From Actinoplanes lobatus (lineage in GTDB: Bacteria > Actinomycetota > Actinomycetes > Mycobacteriales > Micromonosporaceae): DNA of 64,000 nt. Below the pieces are notes generated by a model. The model did no database searches, was not told the DNA's origin, and saw only the letters and a program-made list of their open reading frames with translations. Shown piece after piece: positions 43,656 through 52,925 of this stretch; the stretch's first letter is position 1; the number at the start of each line of letters is the position of its first letter. The stretch covers positions 1,431,001 through 1,495,000 of the forward strand of contig NZ_JACHNC010000001.1 of NCBI RefSeq assembly GCF_014205215.1. The letters run 5' to 3'. The translations under genes and the position numbers were made by a program.

Positions 43656-43727
43656 CACCCCAAAGCGTAGCCACCCCCGCCGCAGGCTCAAGCGGGGACG
43701 GCCCGCCCCGGGACCAAGTGCCCGGAG

Positions 43728-43757
43728 GATGCGCCCGATCGTGCTATCGGGCGCATC
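43728..43757 (-). terminator. Symmetric hairpin between pckG and uppS
   Basis: Perfect 12-bp stem GATGCGCCCGAT / ATCGGGCGCATC with a 6-nt loop. It lies about 60 bp beyond the pckG stop and 70 bp before uppS. No T-run; probably a terminator for pckG. Confidence 0.55.
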
Positions 43758-43817
43758 GGCCGACCGGCCGGTCCCCGCCCGGGCGCCGTTGCCGCGAGCG
43801 GGGGACCAGCCGGTTGT

Positions 43818-45623
43818 TCATGCGTCGGCGAGACGGGCTTTCAGCGCGTCCAGCTCGGCCCAGAGGACCGCCGGGAGCTTGTCGCCGAACCTGTTGAACC
43901 ACTCGGTGACCTGGGGGATCTCGGCCTGCCACTCCTCCGGGTCGACCCGCAGAGCCGCCGCCAGGTCGGCCGGGTCGAGGTCCAGGCCGGTCAGGTCGAG
44001 CGCCTCCGGGGTGGGCACGTGACCGATCGGGGTCTCGACGGCGTCGGCCTTGCCGTCGAGGCGCTCGACCACCCATTTGAGAACCCGGCTGTTCTCGCCG
44101 AATCCGGGCCACAGGAACCGGCCGTCGTCGCCGCGCCGGAACCAGTTGACGTAGAAGACCTTGGGCAGCTTGGCGGCGTCGCCGGACGCGCCCTTGGCCA
44201 TGTCGATCCAGTGCTGGAAGTAGTCGCCGGCGTGGTAGCCGATGAACGGCAGCATGGCCATCGGGTCACGCCGGACCACGCCGACCTGGCCGACCGCGGC
44301 CGCGGTGGTCTCGGACGACAGGGTGGCGCCCAGGTAGACCCCGTGCACCCAGTCGCGGGCCTCGCTGACCAGCGGGATGGTCGTCTTGCGGCGGCCGCCG
44401 AAGAGGATCGCGTCGATCGGGACGCCGCGCGGGTCGTAGTACTCGTCGGCGAGGATCGGGCACTGCTCGATCGGGGTGCAGAACCGGCTGTTCGGGTGGC
44501 TGGAGACGGCCTCGGAGCCGGGCGCCCAGTCCTTGCCCTTCCAGTCGATGAGGTGCGCGGGCGGCTCGCCCATGCCCTCCCACCAGATGTCGCCGTCGTC
44601 GGTGAGCGCCACGTTGGTGAAGACCGAGTTGCCCTTGGCCAGGGTGCGCATCGCGTTCGGGTTGGTGTGGAAGTCGGTGCCGGGCGCGACGCCGAACAGC
44701 CCGAACTCGGGGTTGGTGGCCCAGAGCCGGCCGTCCTCGCCGAACCGCATCCAGGCGATGTCGTCACCGATGGTCTCGACCTTCCACCCGTCGAGAGTCG
44801 GGTCCAGCATCGCGAGGTTGGTCTTGCCGCAGGCCGACGGGAACGCGCCGGCGATGTAGCGGACCACGCCCTCCGGCGAGGTCAACTTCATGATCAGCAT
44901 GTGCTCGGCGAGCCAGCCCTCGTCGCGGGCGGCCACGCTGGCGATGCGCAGCGCGAAGCACTTCTTGCCCAGCAGCGAGTTGCCCCCGTAACCCGAGCCG
45001 AACGACCAGATCTCCCGGGTCTCCGGGAAGTGCGAGATGTACTTGGTCTCGTTGCACGGCCAGGCGACGTCGTCCTGACCTTCCGCCAGTGGCGCGCCGA
45101 TCGAGTGCAGTGCCGGCACGAAGTCGGCGTCGTCGCCCATCACCTTGAGGACCTCGGCGCCCATCCGGGTCATGATGCGCATGCTGGCCACGACGTACGG
45201 GCTGTCGGTGAGCTCGACGCCGAACATCGGCTCGGCCGCGTCCAGCGGGCCCATGCAGAACGGGACGACGTACATCGTCCGGCCCGTCATGCAGCCCTTG
45301 TACAGCCCCGTCATGAGCTGCTTCATCTCGGCCGGGTCCATCCAGTTGTTGGTGGGACCGGCGTCGGCCTCGTCGACCGAGCAGATGAAGGTGCGCTCCT
45401 CGACGCGTGCCACATCGGACGGATCGGTACGCGCCCAGAACGAGTTCGGCTTCTTCTCGTGGTTGAGGCGGACCAGGGCGCCCGACTCGACGAGCTCGTC
45501 GGTGAGGCGGGTCCATTCGGCCTCCGAACCGTCGCACCAGACGATCCGGTCGGGCGTGGTCAGGGCGGCGACCTCGTCGATCCACGCCAGCAGGCGCGGA
45601 TGCGAGGTAGGGGGCTGAGACAA
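43818..45623 (-). CDS. pckG: Phosphoenolpyruvate carboxykinase (GTP)
   Basis: 601 residues starting at TTG 45623, 7 bp after AAGGAG, so the non-ATG start is well supported. Converts oxaloacetate to PEP with GTP. Active-site motifs: the [10 protein letters not shown]-loop with the reactive Cys, [38 protein letters not shown] (nucleotide pocket), [12 protein letters not shown] and [19 protein letters not shown]. With glpX it supplies gluconeogenesis. A perfect DnaA-box sequence (TGTGGACAA, 45740-45748) lies in its upstream region. Confidence 0.96.
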   Translation of the reverse strand: MSQPPTSHPRLLAWIDEVAALTTPDRIVWCDGSEAEWTRLTDELVESGALVRLNHEKKPNSFWARTDPSDVARVEERTFICSVDEADAGPTNNWMDPAEMKQLMTGLYKGCMTGRTMYVVPFCMGPLDAAEPMFGVELTDSPYVVASMRIMTRMGAEVLKVMGDDADFVPALHSIGAPLAEGQDDVAWPCNETKYISHFPETREIWSFGSGYGGNSLLGKKCFALRIASVAARDEGWLAEHMLIMKLTSPEGVVRYIAGAFPSACGKTNLAMLDPTLDGWKVETIGDDIAWMRFGEDGRLWATNPEFGLFGVAPGTDFHTNPNAMRTLAKGNSVFTNVALTDDGDIWWEGMGEPPAHLIDWKGKDWAPGSEAVSSHPNSRFCTPIEQCPILADEYYDPRGVPIDAILFGGRRKTTIPLVSEARDWVHGVYLGATLSSETTAAAVGQVGVVRRDPMAMLPFIGYHAGDYFQHWIDMAKGASGDAAKLPKVFYVNWFRRGDDGRFLWPGFGENSRVLKWVVERLDGKADAVETPIGHVPTPEALDLTGLDLDPADLAAALRVDPEEWQAEIPQVTEWFNRFGDKLPAVLWAELDALKARLADA

Positions 45624-45924
45624 GGTGAAGCTCCTTCGGTCGGCACTGACCTATGACAAAACTGCCGGAGGATCCGGCCGTCTTCATGGGAGTTACGTCA
45701 GCGTAAGCCCGACAGTGCGTTGAGTTCATCGGCTTCACCTGTGGACAACCGCACATTCTTTGGTTGCTGTGCGCGCAAACGATCGATTCTTCGCCGCAAC
45801 GTGCACGAGCTTGCAAGCCCGCCCGAGCCACACCGTTCTCGCGACAACTTTCACAAAACGGACTTAGCACCTTAGACTTTCACCTAATCGGGCTTTCCTC
45901 GCAGTTCCGGCCACAGGAGGCGGA
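45624..45924. promoter_or_regulatory. Divergent promoter region pckG / ECF sigma gene
   Basis: The 301-bp region between two divergent starts is AT-richer than its surroundings on the right (ACAAAACGGACTTAGCACCT near 45853). One DnaA-box 9-mer (complement TGTGGACAA) lies at 45740-45748. The sigma gene has AGGAGG just before its ATG. No other defined site seen. Confidence 0.45.
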
Positions 45925-46689
45925 ATGACGGTGCCGGGTGACGGCGCGGACTCGGACACCGATCTGCTCGGGGCGGTCCGGACCGGTGACACGGCCGCGT
46001 ACGGGACGCTCTATCAGCGGCACCACGCGGCGGCCCGCAGGTTCGCCTTCGGTCTGGTGAGCCATCCGGCGGACGTCGACGACCTGGTCGCCGAGACGTT
46101 CGCGAACGTGTTCGCCACGCTGCGGGCCGGGCGGGGGCCACTGGTCGCCTTCCGCGCCTATCTGCACACCACCATGCGGCACCTCTCCTACCGCCGGGCC
46201 CGGGTGGACCGCCGGCTGGAGTTCACCGACGACCTGACCCGGTACGACGCGTGCGAGCCGTTCACCGACCCGGCCCTGGACCGTCTGGAGCGCAGTTTCG
46301 CCGCCGCCGCGTTCCGGCAGCTGCCCCCGCGCTGGCGGGACGTGCTGTGGCAGACCGAGGTGGAGGGCAGCACCCCGGCCGAGCTGGCCCCGCGGATGGG
46401 CCTTACCCCGAACGCGGTGGCGGTGCTGGCCCACCGCGCCCGGGAGGGTCTGCGCAGCCTCTATCTCCAGCAGCACGTGACCGCGGCCGATCACCCGGAG
46501 TGCCGGTGGGCGGGCGAGCGGCTGGGCGGCCAGGTGCGCGGCCGGCTGGCCCCGCGCGACGCCCACCGGATGCGTACCCATCTCGGGTGGTGCGGGGACT
46601 GCCGCAACCGGCTCGCCGAGATCCGTGAGGTCGACGGCTTCCGTAACCCTCCGTACCGACAGCGTCACCACGTCGAGACGTCCGGTTAA
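45925..46689 (+). CDS. ECF-type RNA polymerase sigma factor with C-terminal zinc-finger tail
   Basis: 254 residues. Sigma region 2 (GTLYQRHHAAARRFAFGL, DVDDLVAETFANVFATL, LHTTMRHLSYRRAR) and region 4 (LPPRWRDVLWQTEVEGSTPAELAPRMGLTPNAVAVLAHRAREGLR) are complete. They are followed by about 65 extra residues with HPEC and HLGWCGDC, the H-x3-C-x2-C pattern of anti-sigma zinc fingers. The fused tail probably regulates the sigma activity in cis. No separate anti-sigma gene follows, only GtrA-like proteins. Targets are unknown. Confidence 0.88.
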   Translation: MTVPGDGADSDTDLLGAVRTGDTAAYGTLYQRHHAAARRFAFGLVSHPADVDDLVAETFANVFATLRAGRGPLVAFRAYLHTTMRHLSYRRARVDRRLEFTDDLTRYDACEPFTDPALDRLERSFAAAAFRQLPPRWRDVLWQTEVEGSTPAELAPRMGLTPNAVAVLAHRAREGLRSLYLQQHVTAADHPECRWAGERLGGQVRGRLAPRDAHRMRTHLGWCGDCRNRLAEIREVDGFRNPPYRQRHHVETSG

Positions 46690-46728
46690 GACCCGGCAAC
46701 GGGGACAGCGATCCGTGACCCGCGCCGG

Positions 46729-46734
46729 TACCCT
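46729..46734 (+). promoter_or_regulatory. -10 element TACCCT, leaderless gtrA-like gene
   Basis: TACCCT, seven bases, GTG 46742; for the second gtrA-like gene TAAGGT (47268-47273) lies six bases before ATG 47280. Confidence 0.45.
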
Positions 46735-46741
46735 CGGATCC

Positions 46742-47242
46742 GTGCCCCCGAATTCCCCGCAGGCGAGTGGCCTGCGCACCCGGATCAAGGCACTCATCCC
46801 TGAGTTGGGCAAGTTCGGCCTGGTGGGCGGTTTCGCGTTCACCGTCGACTTCGTGCTCTACAACCTGTTGCTGCGGGCCGGCGCCGAGACGCTCACCGCG
46901 AAGGCCACCTCCACCGTGATCGCCACGACCATCGCCTTTCTGGGCAACCGGTTCTGGACCTGGCGGGACGGCGACCACACCAACATGGCCCGTCAGTACA
47001 CGACCTTCTTCGTGCTGAACGCCATCGGCCTCGGCATCGCCCTGGCCTGCCTCGGGATCAGCCACTACGGCCTCGGCCAGATCTGGCCCGCGCTGCGCAG
47101 CCCGTTCGCCGACAACATCTCCGGCGTGATCATCGGGACCGCCCTAGGGACACTGTTCCGCTTCTGGTCCTACCGCCGTTTCGTCTTCCGGGCCGCTGCC
47201 GCCCCGGTTCCCGCTGCGACGCCGTCGTCCTACTCACAGTGA
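46742..47242 (+). CDS. GtrA family membrane protein, copy 1
   Basis: 166 residues. Four helices in the GtrA plan: FGLVGGFAFTVDFVLYNLLL, STVIATTIAFLGNRFWTWR (with the hallmark N-R-x-W-T-x-R), FFVLNAIGLGIALACLGI and GVIIGTALGTLFRFWSYRRFVF. GtrA-like proteins flip or hold polyprenyl-linked sugars for glycan modification. No glycosyltransferase is adjacent, so the substrate is unknown. Confidence 0.88.
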   Translation: MPPNSPQASGLRTRIKALIPELGKFGLVGGFAFTVDFVLYNLLLRAGAETLTAKATSTVIATTIAFLGNRFWTWRDGDHTNMARQYTTFFVLNAIGLGIALACLGISHYGLGQIWPALRSPFADNISGVIIGTALGTLFRFWSYRRFVFRAAAAPVPAATPSSYSQ

Positions 47243-47279
47243 CTCGGCGTAATCACCCCCGTTCCCTTAAGGTTGCCCA

Positions 47280-47819
47280 ATGCCCTCAGCCAGCACGCTG
47301 ACGGAACGCCTCCGCCGTCTCGCACCCGAAGCCATCGCCTTCGGCATCATCGGGGCCGGCAACACGCTTCTGTACCTCGCGATCTACTACGTGTCGATGC
47401 CGATCGGCCCGGTGAAGGCGAGCGTTCTGGCGACGGTCATCACGACCACCCTGGCGTACGTGGCGAACCGTTACTGGACGTACCGACACCACACCCGGAC
47501 CGCGCTGCGCCGTGAGTACACGCTGTTCTTCGGGTTCAACCTGGTCGGCATGCTGATCCAGTCCGGCCTCACCTACCTGGGCAAGTACGGGTTCGGTTTC
47601 TCCGAGCACGACGACAAGATGGCGCTGCTGGCGCTCACCACGTTCGGCATCGGGCTCGCGACACTGTTCCGGTTCTGGGCGTACCGGACGTTCGTCTTCC
47701 TCAAGCCGCCGGTCGACGGTCACGAGGGCGCCATCGCCGACCTGGACGCGACCGCCGGCCTGGCCGAGCTGAGCGCGGTGGACGAACCGGGCAGCGTGGC
47801 CAGCCTCGACCTGCGCTAG
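47280..47819 (+). CDS. GtrA family membrane protein, copy 2
   Basis: 179 residues, with the same architecture as copy 1: AIAFGIIGAGNTLLYLAIYYV, TTTLAYVANRYWTYR, LFFGFNLVGMLIQSGLTY, GIGLATLFRFWAYRTFVFL, and an acidic C-terminal tail absent in copy 1. Overlaps the converging PH-domain gene stop through CTAG (47816-47819). Tandem paralogue with its own -10. Confidence 0.88.
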   Translation: MPSASTLTERLRRLAPEAIAFGIIGAGNTLLYLAIYYVSMPIGPVKASVLATVITTTLAYVANRYWTYRHHTRTALRREYTLFFGFNLVGMLIQSGLTYLGKYGFGFSEHDDKMALLALTTFGIGLATLFRFWAYRTFVFLKPPVDGHEGAIADLDATAGLAELSAVDEPGSVASLDLR

Positions 47820-48331
47820 CCCACCTCTTCCTCCTCGGCCTCCTCGGCCGGGGCCAGCTCGATCAGCTCGTAGAGGGTGCTCTGCACCAGTTCGGCGGCC
47901 GGCGCCCCGGCCAGCACCACGCTCTGCTCGCCGATCGAGTCGACGGTGAGGGTGCCGCTGCCGAGCAGCCGGTCCAGCAGCGACTGGGTCAGGGCGTGAT
48001 CGTTGATCCGGTTCAGCGGCAGGTCCCGCCGTTCCCGGGTGAGCAGGCCGCGCTGGAACAGGATCCGCTCGGTGGTCAGCACATAGCGGGTGGCATGCCA
48101 CTCCAGCAGCGGCAGGACGCCGTAACGGACCGCGTAGTAGAGCATGATCGCGGCCACCAGCAGCAGGCCGATCCGGCCCGCCTCGGTCCCCGGCAGCTTC
48201 ACCCAGCCCAGGACCAGGCCGGTCAGGGTCAGCGCCAGGATCAGGACCGGGGCGACCGCCGCCTTCCAATGCGGACGCAGGTGGAGAACGATCTCCTCCT
48301 CGTCCGCGAGCACATCTTCCGGGAACGCCAC
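47816..48331 (-). CDS. PH-domain membrane protein (YdbS-like)
   Basis: 171 residues from GTG 48331. Two hydrophobic helices (about 25-45 and 55-75: APVLILALTLTGLVLGW; GLLLVAAIMLYYAVRYGVLPLL) are followed by a PH domain (HATRYVLTTERILFQRGLLTRERRDLPLNRINDHALTQS, TLTVDSIGEQSVVLAGAP). This is the YdbS/DUF304 plan. It begins 4 bp after the stop of birA and is probably co-transcribed with it. Role undefined. Confidence 0.85.
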   Translation of the reverse strand: MAFPEDVLADEEEIVLHLRPHWKAAVAPVLILALTLTGLVLGWVKLPGTEAGRIGLLLVAAIMLYYAVRYGVLPLLEWHATRYVLTTERILFQRGLLTRERRDLPLNRINDHALTQSLLDRLLGSGTLTVDSIGEQSVVLAGAPAAELVQSTLYELIELAPAEEAEEEEVG

Positions 48332-48335
48332 GCGT

Positions 48336-49157
48336 TCAGCGTACGTGCAGCACGTCCCCGGCCGAGACGGAGAAGTCAAGCCCTTCCACCGTACGGATCA
48401 CCAGTTGCCCGCCGGCGTCCACCGAGACCGCCTCGCCGGTCCGCTCGTCACCGCCGGGCAGCAGCACCCGCACCCGGCGGCCCAGGGTCGCGCAGATGCG
48501 CTGGTACTCCCCCATCAGCCCGCACATCTCGGCGTCGCCGCCCGCCTCGCGCCAGCCGGTGTACCAGCGTTCCAGGCCACGCAGCAGCGCCCGCAGCAGG
48601 GGATCGCGGTCGGTGTTCTCCGCGCCGGCGATCCGCAGCGAGGTGGCCTCGGCGCCGGTGGTGGCCGGTAGCTCCTCGGCCCGGGTGCTGACGTTCAGCC
48701 CGATCCCGATCACCACGGCGTCACCGGACACCTCGGCCAGGATCCCGGCGCATTTACGCTCGCCGACCAGCAGGTCGTTGGGCCATTTCAGGGCGGCCTC
48801 CACCCCGGCCACCCGGGTCACCGCCTCGGCCAGCGCCACCCCGGCCATCAGTGGCAGCCAGCCGAAGGAGGCGGCCGGCACCGACGGGCCGGGCCGCAGC
48901 AGCACGCTCAGCGTGAGCCCGGCCCGGGGCGGCGACGTCCACTGCCGGTCCCGGCGGCCGCGCCCGGAGATCTGGCTCTCGGCCACCACGACCAGGCCCT
49001 CCGGTTCTCCGGTCCGGGCGGCGGCGGCCACGTCGGCGTTCGTCGAGCCGGTCTCCTCCGGGATCTCGAGCCGCGACCACAGCCCGCCGGGCACCACCAG
49101 GGCGCGGGTCAGCGCCCGTACGGACAGGGGCGGGCGGTCGAGCTCGGTGTAGGCCAC
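48336..49157 (-). CDS. birA: Biotin--[acetyl-CoA-carboxylase] ligase
   Basis: 273 residues from GTG 49157. Biotin-AMP binding motif SGRGRRDRQWTSP, then ALKWPNDLLVGERKCAGILAE with the catalytic Lys, and the C-terminal domain ending AGDVLHVR. It attaches biotin to the acyl-CoA carboxylase alpha subunit encoded at 60091-61836. No N-terminal DNA-binding domain, so it does not act as repressor. Lies divergent and next to the carboxylase group, as in many actinomycetes. Confidence 0.95.
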   Translation of the reverse strand: MAYTELDRPPLSVRALTRALVVPGGLWSRLEIPEETGSTNADVAAAARTGEPEGLVVVAESQISGRGRRDRQWTSPPRAGLTLSVLLRPGPSVPAASFGWLPLMAGVALAEAVTRVAGVEAALKWPNDLLVGERKCAGILAEVSGDAVVIGIGLNVSTRAEELPATTGAEATSLRIAGAENTDRDPLLRALLRGLERWYTGWREAGGDAEMCGLMGEYQRICATLGRRVRVLLPGGDERTGEAVSVDAGGQLVIRTVEGLDFSVSAGDVLHVR

Positions 49158-49166
49158 CCAGCGAGC

Positions 49167-50063
49167 TTAAGCCGGTGGGCCTGCGGAATGGCGGCTGACG
49201 TACGGACGGGGCCGCGGACTGGGCCGGGACTCCCCACCCCGCTGGCCGTCACGGTCCGTCCAGGATCGGGGCAGCCGGGCCGCCCGCTGCTCATGCGGGG
49301 GCCACTCCGGCTCGGCGGGCACCACCGGCAGGTCGAACCCGGTGGCCGGCTCGTAGGACGGCACCGGGGGCAGCCGGTCAATACCCTGGGAGGGGTAGAG
49401 GTCGTCGGGCACCGGGGTCCAGTAGTCGCCGGACGGCGGGCGGCCGTCGACGTCGACGTCGGACCAGCGGGGCCAGTCCCAGTCCGGCAGCGGCTTCTCG
49501 TCGTCCGGTCCGGCATAGCGTCCCGCGTACCCCGAGGGGCTCTCGGCGTCTCGCCGCGCCCAGGCCGGGCCGTCCGGTTCCGGATCGCGCCGGCGGCGCG
49601 ACGGCCAGAAATCGTCATCGAGGTAGCCGTCCTCGTAGCCGAGCCGTTCCTCCTCGTCGAAGAACAGCGGCCCCAGCTCGCCGAGGTCCTCCTCCTCGCC
49701 GGGGTCGTGGTCGGCAAAGCCGATCCGGCGGTGGGCGTCCTCGTCCTCCTCGTCGGCCAGCCCGATGGAGGCCAGTCCGCTCGGGAGGGCGTCCGGCTCG
49801 GCCGGCCCTCCGCTGAAGGCGGCCGCCAGCCTTCGACGGCGGCCGAACCGGGGCTCCTCGCCCGCTACCGGACCGGCTTCGACCGCGGGGCGTGGTCCGG
49901 GTGTGGACCTCACGGTGGATTCCGGGCGCCGGCGGCGAGCGGATGAGCCGGCCCGGTTCGCCCGACGAGCCTCGCCGCCGAAGAGCACGGTGCGGAAGCT
50001 GATCAGTGTGGCGAGGCCGCCTGCGATGAAGGCGAGCCCGGCCGCGGTCATCCAGTTCGTCAC
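49167..50063 (-). CDS. Membrane protein with long acidic disordered tail
   Basis: 298 residues from GTG 50063 (GTG 50102 would add 13). A membrane helix near the N-terminus ([19 protein letters not shown]) is followed by an Arg/Pro-rich segment (about 32-75) and about 200 residues of acidic, aromatic, low-complexity sequence ([44 protein letters not shown]). I recognise no domain. 9 bp before birA; co-transcription is likely. The codon bias is genuinely coding-like. Confidence 0.65.
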   Translation of the reverse strand: MTNWMTAAGLAFIAGGLATLISFRTVLFGGEARRANRAGSSARRRRPESTVRSTPGPRPAVEAGPVAGEEPRFGRRRRLAAAFSGGPAEPDALPSGLASIGLADEEDEDAHRRIGFADHDPGEEEDLGELGPLFFDEEERLGYEDGYLDDDFWPSRRRRDPEPDGPAWARRDAESPSGYAGRYAGPDDEKPLPDWDWPRWSDVDVDGRPPSGDYWTPVPDDLYPSQGIDRLPPVPSYEPATGFDLPVVPAEPEWPPHEQRAARLPRSWTDRDGQRGGESRPSPRPRPYVSRHSAGPPA

Positions 50064-50187
50064 GCCACTCGTAACGAATGGGGCATTGGGTATGAAACGC
50101 ACGCGTAGCGACGCCCTCCGCGTGCGACGAGATCTGGTTACGATGCTGATCGTTGCCTTAACGAGCGCTCAGAGGGTGGAGACCTTC

Positions 50188-51759
50188 GTGACGACAGAGC
50201 CCGACATCCACACCACCGCCGGTAAGCTCGCCGATCTCACCCGCCGAACCGAGGAGGCCGTGCACGCGGGCTCCGCGCGGGCCATCGAGAAACAGCACGC
50301 CCGCGGCAAGAAAACCGCGCGGGAACGCATCGAGCTGCTGCTCGACAAGGGCTCCTTCGTGGAGCTCGACGAGCTGGCCCGGCACCGGTCCACCGCCTTC
50401 GGCCTGGACCGCAACCGGCCGTACGGCGACGGCGTGGTCACCGGCCACGGCACCATCGACGGCCGGCAGGTGTGCGTCTTCTCGCAGGACTTCACGGTCT
50501 TCGGCGGATCCCTCGGCGAGGTCTTCGGCGAGAAGATCGTCAAGGTCCTCGACCTGGCCATGAAGATCGGCTGCCCGATCATCGGGATCAACGACTCCGG
50601 CGGCGCCCGGATCCAGGAGGGCGTGGTCGCGCTCGGCCTCTACGCCGACATCTTCTTCCGCAACGTACGGGCCAGCGGCGTCATCCCGCAGATCTCCCTG
50701 ATCATGGGCCCCTGCGCGGGCGGCGCCGTCTACTCCCCGGCCATCACCGACTTCACCGTCATGGTCGACCAGACGTCGCACATGTTCATCACCGGCCCGG
50801 ACGTCATCAAGACGGTCACCGGTGAAGAGGTCGGCATGGAGGAGCTGGGCGGGGCACGTACCCACAACACCCGCAGCGGCAACGCGCACTACCTCGCCAG
50901 CGACGAGGAGGACGCGGTCGAGTACGTCCGGGCCCTGATCTCCTACCTGCCCAGCAACAACCTGGACGAGCCGGTGGTCTACGACGAGCCGGCCGACCTG
51001 GAGCTGTCCGAGCAGGACCGGGCGCTGGACACCCTCATCCCGGACTCGCCGAACCAGCCGTACGACATCAAGACCGTCATCGAGACCGTGGTCGACGAGT
51101 TCCTCGAGGTCCAGCCGCTCTACGCGCAGAACATCGTGGTCGGCTTCGGGCGTGTCGAGGGACGGCCCGTCGGCGTGGTCGCCAACCAGCCGATGAGCCT
51201 CGCCGGGACGCTCGACATCGCCGCGTCCGAGAAGGCGGCCCGCTTCGTGCGCACCTGTGACGCGTTCAACATCCCGGTGCTCACGTTCGTGGACGTCCCC
51301 GGCTTCCTGCCCGGCACCGGACAGGAGTGGGACGGCATCATCCGGCGCGGGGCGAAACTCATCTACGCGTACGCCGAGGCCACCGTGCCCAAGGTCACCG
51401 TGATCACGCGGAAGGCGTACGGCGGGGCGTACGACGTGATGGGGTCCAAGCACCTCGGGGCCGACGTCAACTTCGCCTGGCCGACCGCCCAGATCGCGGT
51501 GATGGGCGCCCAGGGCGCGGTCAACATCCTCTACCGGGCGGAACTGGCCGCCGCGGAGGATCCGGTTCAGCGCCGGGCCGAGCTCATCCGGGAGTACGAG
51601 GACACGCTCGCCAATCCGTACATCGCCGCCGAACGGGGGTACGTGGACGCGGTCATCCAGCCGTCGCAGACCCGTACCCAGATCGTCCGGTCGCTGCGGA
51701 TGCTGCGCACCAAGCGGGAGTCCCTGCCGCCCAAAAAGCACGGCAACATCCCGTTGTAG
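50188..51759 (+). CDS. accD: Acyl-CoA carboxylase beta subunit (propionyl-CoA/acetyl-CoA carboxyltransferase)
   Basis: 523 residues from GTG 50188, after a G-rich ribosome site (GGGTGGAGA). Carboxyltransferase partner of the biotinylated alpha subunit. Motifs: [49 protein letters not shown] (first oxyanion hole), [12 protein letters not shown] (second). Length and features match actinobacterial AccD5/PccB types making methylmalonyl-CoA or malonyl-CoA. The epsilon subunit and alpha subunit genes are 4 and 8 kb downstream, not adjacent as usual. A hairpin element follows the stop. Confidence 0.95.
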   Translation: MTTEPDIHTTAGKLADLTRRTEEAVHAGSARAIEKQHARGKKTARERIELLLDKGSFVELDELARHRSTAFGLDRNRPYGDGVVTGHGTIDGRQVCVFSQDFTVFGGSLGEVFGEKIVKVLDLAMKIGCPIIGINDSGGARIQEGVVALGLYADIFFRNVRASGVIPQISLIMGPCAGGAVYSPAITDFTVMVDQTSHMFITGPDVIKTVTGEEVGMEELGGARTHNTRSGNAHYLASDEEDAVEYVRALISYLPSNNLDEPVVYDEPADLELSEQDRALDTLIPDSPNQPYDIKTVIETVVDEFLEVQPLYAQNIVVGFGRVEGRPVGVVANQPMSLAGTLDIAASEKAARFVRTCDAFNIPVLTFVDVPGFLPGTGQEWDGIIRRGAKLIYAYAEATVPKVTVITRKAYGGAYDVMGSKHLGADVNFAWPTAQIAVMGAQGAVNILYRAELAAAEDPVQRRAELIREYEDTLANPYIAAERGYVDAVIQPSQTRTQIVRSLRMLRTKRESLPPKKHGNIPL

Positions 51760-51770
51760 CCCTCTGGGAA

Positions 51771-51893
51771 CCCGCGATTCGCCGCCGGTGAGATGGCACG
51801 CGATTTTCCGACGTCCGTGGGGTTTGCGGACGGCGGAAAATCGCCTGCCATCTCACCGGTTACAAGGCGAATCGCCGCGGAGCGAAGCGAAGC
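51771..51893 (-). repeat. Interspersed 3'-end hairpin element, copy D
   Basis: Reverse orientation. The outer arms are GCGATTCGCC (51774-51783) and GGCGAATCGC (51866-51875) instead of the GCAAAACGCC pair, with the two arms changed in step. The inner stem starts CCGGTGAGATGGCA. TTACAA lies at 51860-51865 and the tail complement runs to 51893, 3 bp from the stop of the M50 gene. Separates convergent accD and the M50 peptidase gene. Confidence 0.85.
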
Positions 51894-51896
51894 CAG

Positions 51897-52622
51897 CTAG
51901 CTCAGCCACTGGCCGGCGAGCAAGAAAGCGCCGGCCAGCAGGGCCGCCACGTTCACCGCCAGGAAGACGGTCACCCAGAACAGGGCCGGCAGGTGGGTGA
52001 GCCGGGCCAGCTGGTCGGGGTCGGAGTCACGCATCCGGCCCCGGCCGCGCAGGCTCTGCAGCTCGAAGACCGGGCGGATCCCGCCGAAGAGCAGGAACCA
52101 CACCCCGGCGTACGCGAAAGCCGCCTGCACGTCGGGTTCGGCGTACCAGGAGACGGCGAACACGATCGCGCCCGTCACCAGCAGCGAGATCACGCCGAAC
52201 AGGTTCCTGATGTTGATCAGCATGAGCAGCAGCAGGGCCACCGCGAGCCAGAGCAGCAGCGTGATCCGGTTGCCACCGAGCAGCCAGGCGCCCAGCAGGC
52301 CCACCAGCGACGGCGCGATGTAGCCGCCGAGCAGGGTGAGGATCATGCCGAACCCGGTCGGGCGGCCCGCCGACAGGGTCAGCCCGGACGTGTCGAACTC
52401 CAGCCGGATGCCCCGCAGCTTGCGCCCGGTCAACAGGGCGAACAGCGCGTGCCCGCCCTCGTGGGCGATCGTGACGGCGTTGCGGGCCACCCGCCACACC
52501 GGGCGGATCGCCACCGCGAGGAACCCGGCCACCGCCGTGAGCAGCACCAGCATCCCGGGCGGGTCGGGCTGCGCACCGAACAGCTGGTCCCACAGGTCAG
52601 TCACACCGTCGATCGACAACAC
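51897..52622 (-). CDS. M50 family membrane metallopeptidase
   Basis: 241 residues. The zinc motif HEGGHALF (HExxH form, about residues 53-57) is in the second hydrophobic segment. Several more helices follow (PSLVGLLGAWLLGG, LLLWLAVALLLLMLINIRNLFG, LLVTGAIVFAVSWY). The usual C-terminal NPDG-type motif is replaced by LFGGIRPVFELQSL, so membership of the M50B-like actinobacterial group is likely. Substrate unknown. Inserted with the kinase between accD and accE. The hairpin element touches its 3' end. Confidence 0.82.
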   Translation of the reverse strand: MLSIDGVTDLWDQLFGAQPDPPGMLVLLTAVAGFLAVAIRPVWRVARNAVTIAHEGGHALFALLTGRKLRGIRLEFDTSGLTLSAGRPTGFGMILTLLGGYIAPSLVGLLGAWLLGGNRITLLLWLAVALLLLMLINIRNLFGVISLLVTGAIVFAVSWYAEPDVQAAFAYAGVWFLLFGGIRPVFELQSLRGRGRMRDSDPDQLARLTHLPALFWVTVFLAVNVAALLAGAFLLAGQWLS

Positions 52623-52645
52623 GCCGGGGACTGTAGCCGATTTCG

Positions 52646-52861
52646 CTAGCGGCGGCGGCGTGCCACGACCTTCACCGGTTGCGGCTCGGGCCGGCCCAGG
52701 GACCGGGCCGCCATCACGCCGACTCCGGTGACCACCGCGAGAGCGGCCAGGACCAGCAGGATCGCCAGCAGCCCGGTGGACGCCAGGATCGCGACGTCAG
52801 CCACCGCGACCAGCATCCACAGTGCGATCGTCGGCTTACTTCCGTGCCGTCGGCAGTTCAT
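52646..52861 (-). CDS. Small two-helix membrane protein
   Basis: 71 residues from ATG 52861. A basic start (MNCRRHGSKPT) and two close hydrophobic helices (IALWMLVAVADVAILASTGLLAILLVLAALAV - the run splits at ASTG) end in a basic RRRR tail. Coding bias is good. Lies between the M50 peptidase and the Ser/Thr kinase genes on the same strand. No known family. Confidence 0.55.
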   Translation of the reverse strand: MNCRRHGSKPTIALWMLVAVADVAILASTGLLAILLVLAALAVVTGVGVMAARSLGRPEPQPVKVVARRRR

Positions 52862-52925
52862 GATCCACCTCCATCCGTGATCCTGGATAACTACCCAGCC
52901 ACCCAGGAATCACGCATGACGGCGG

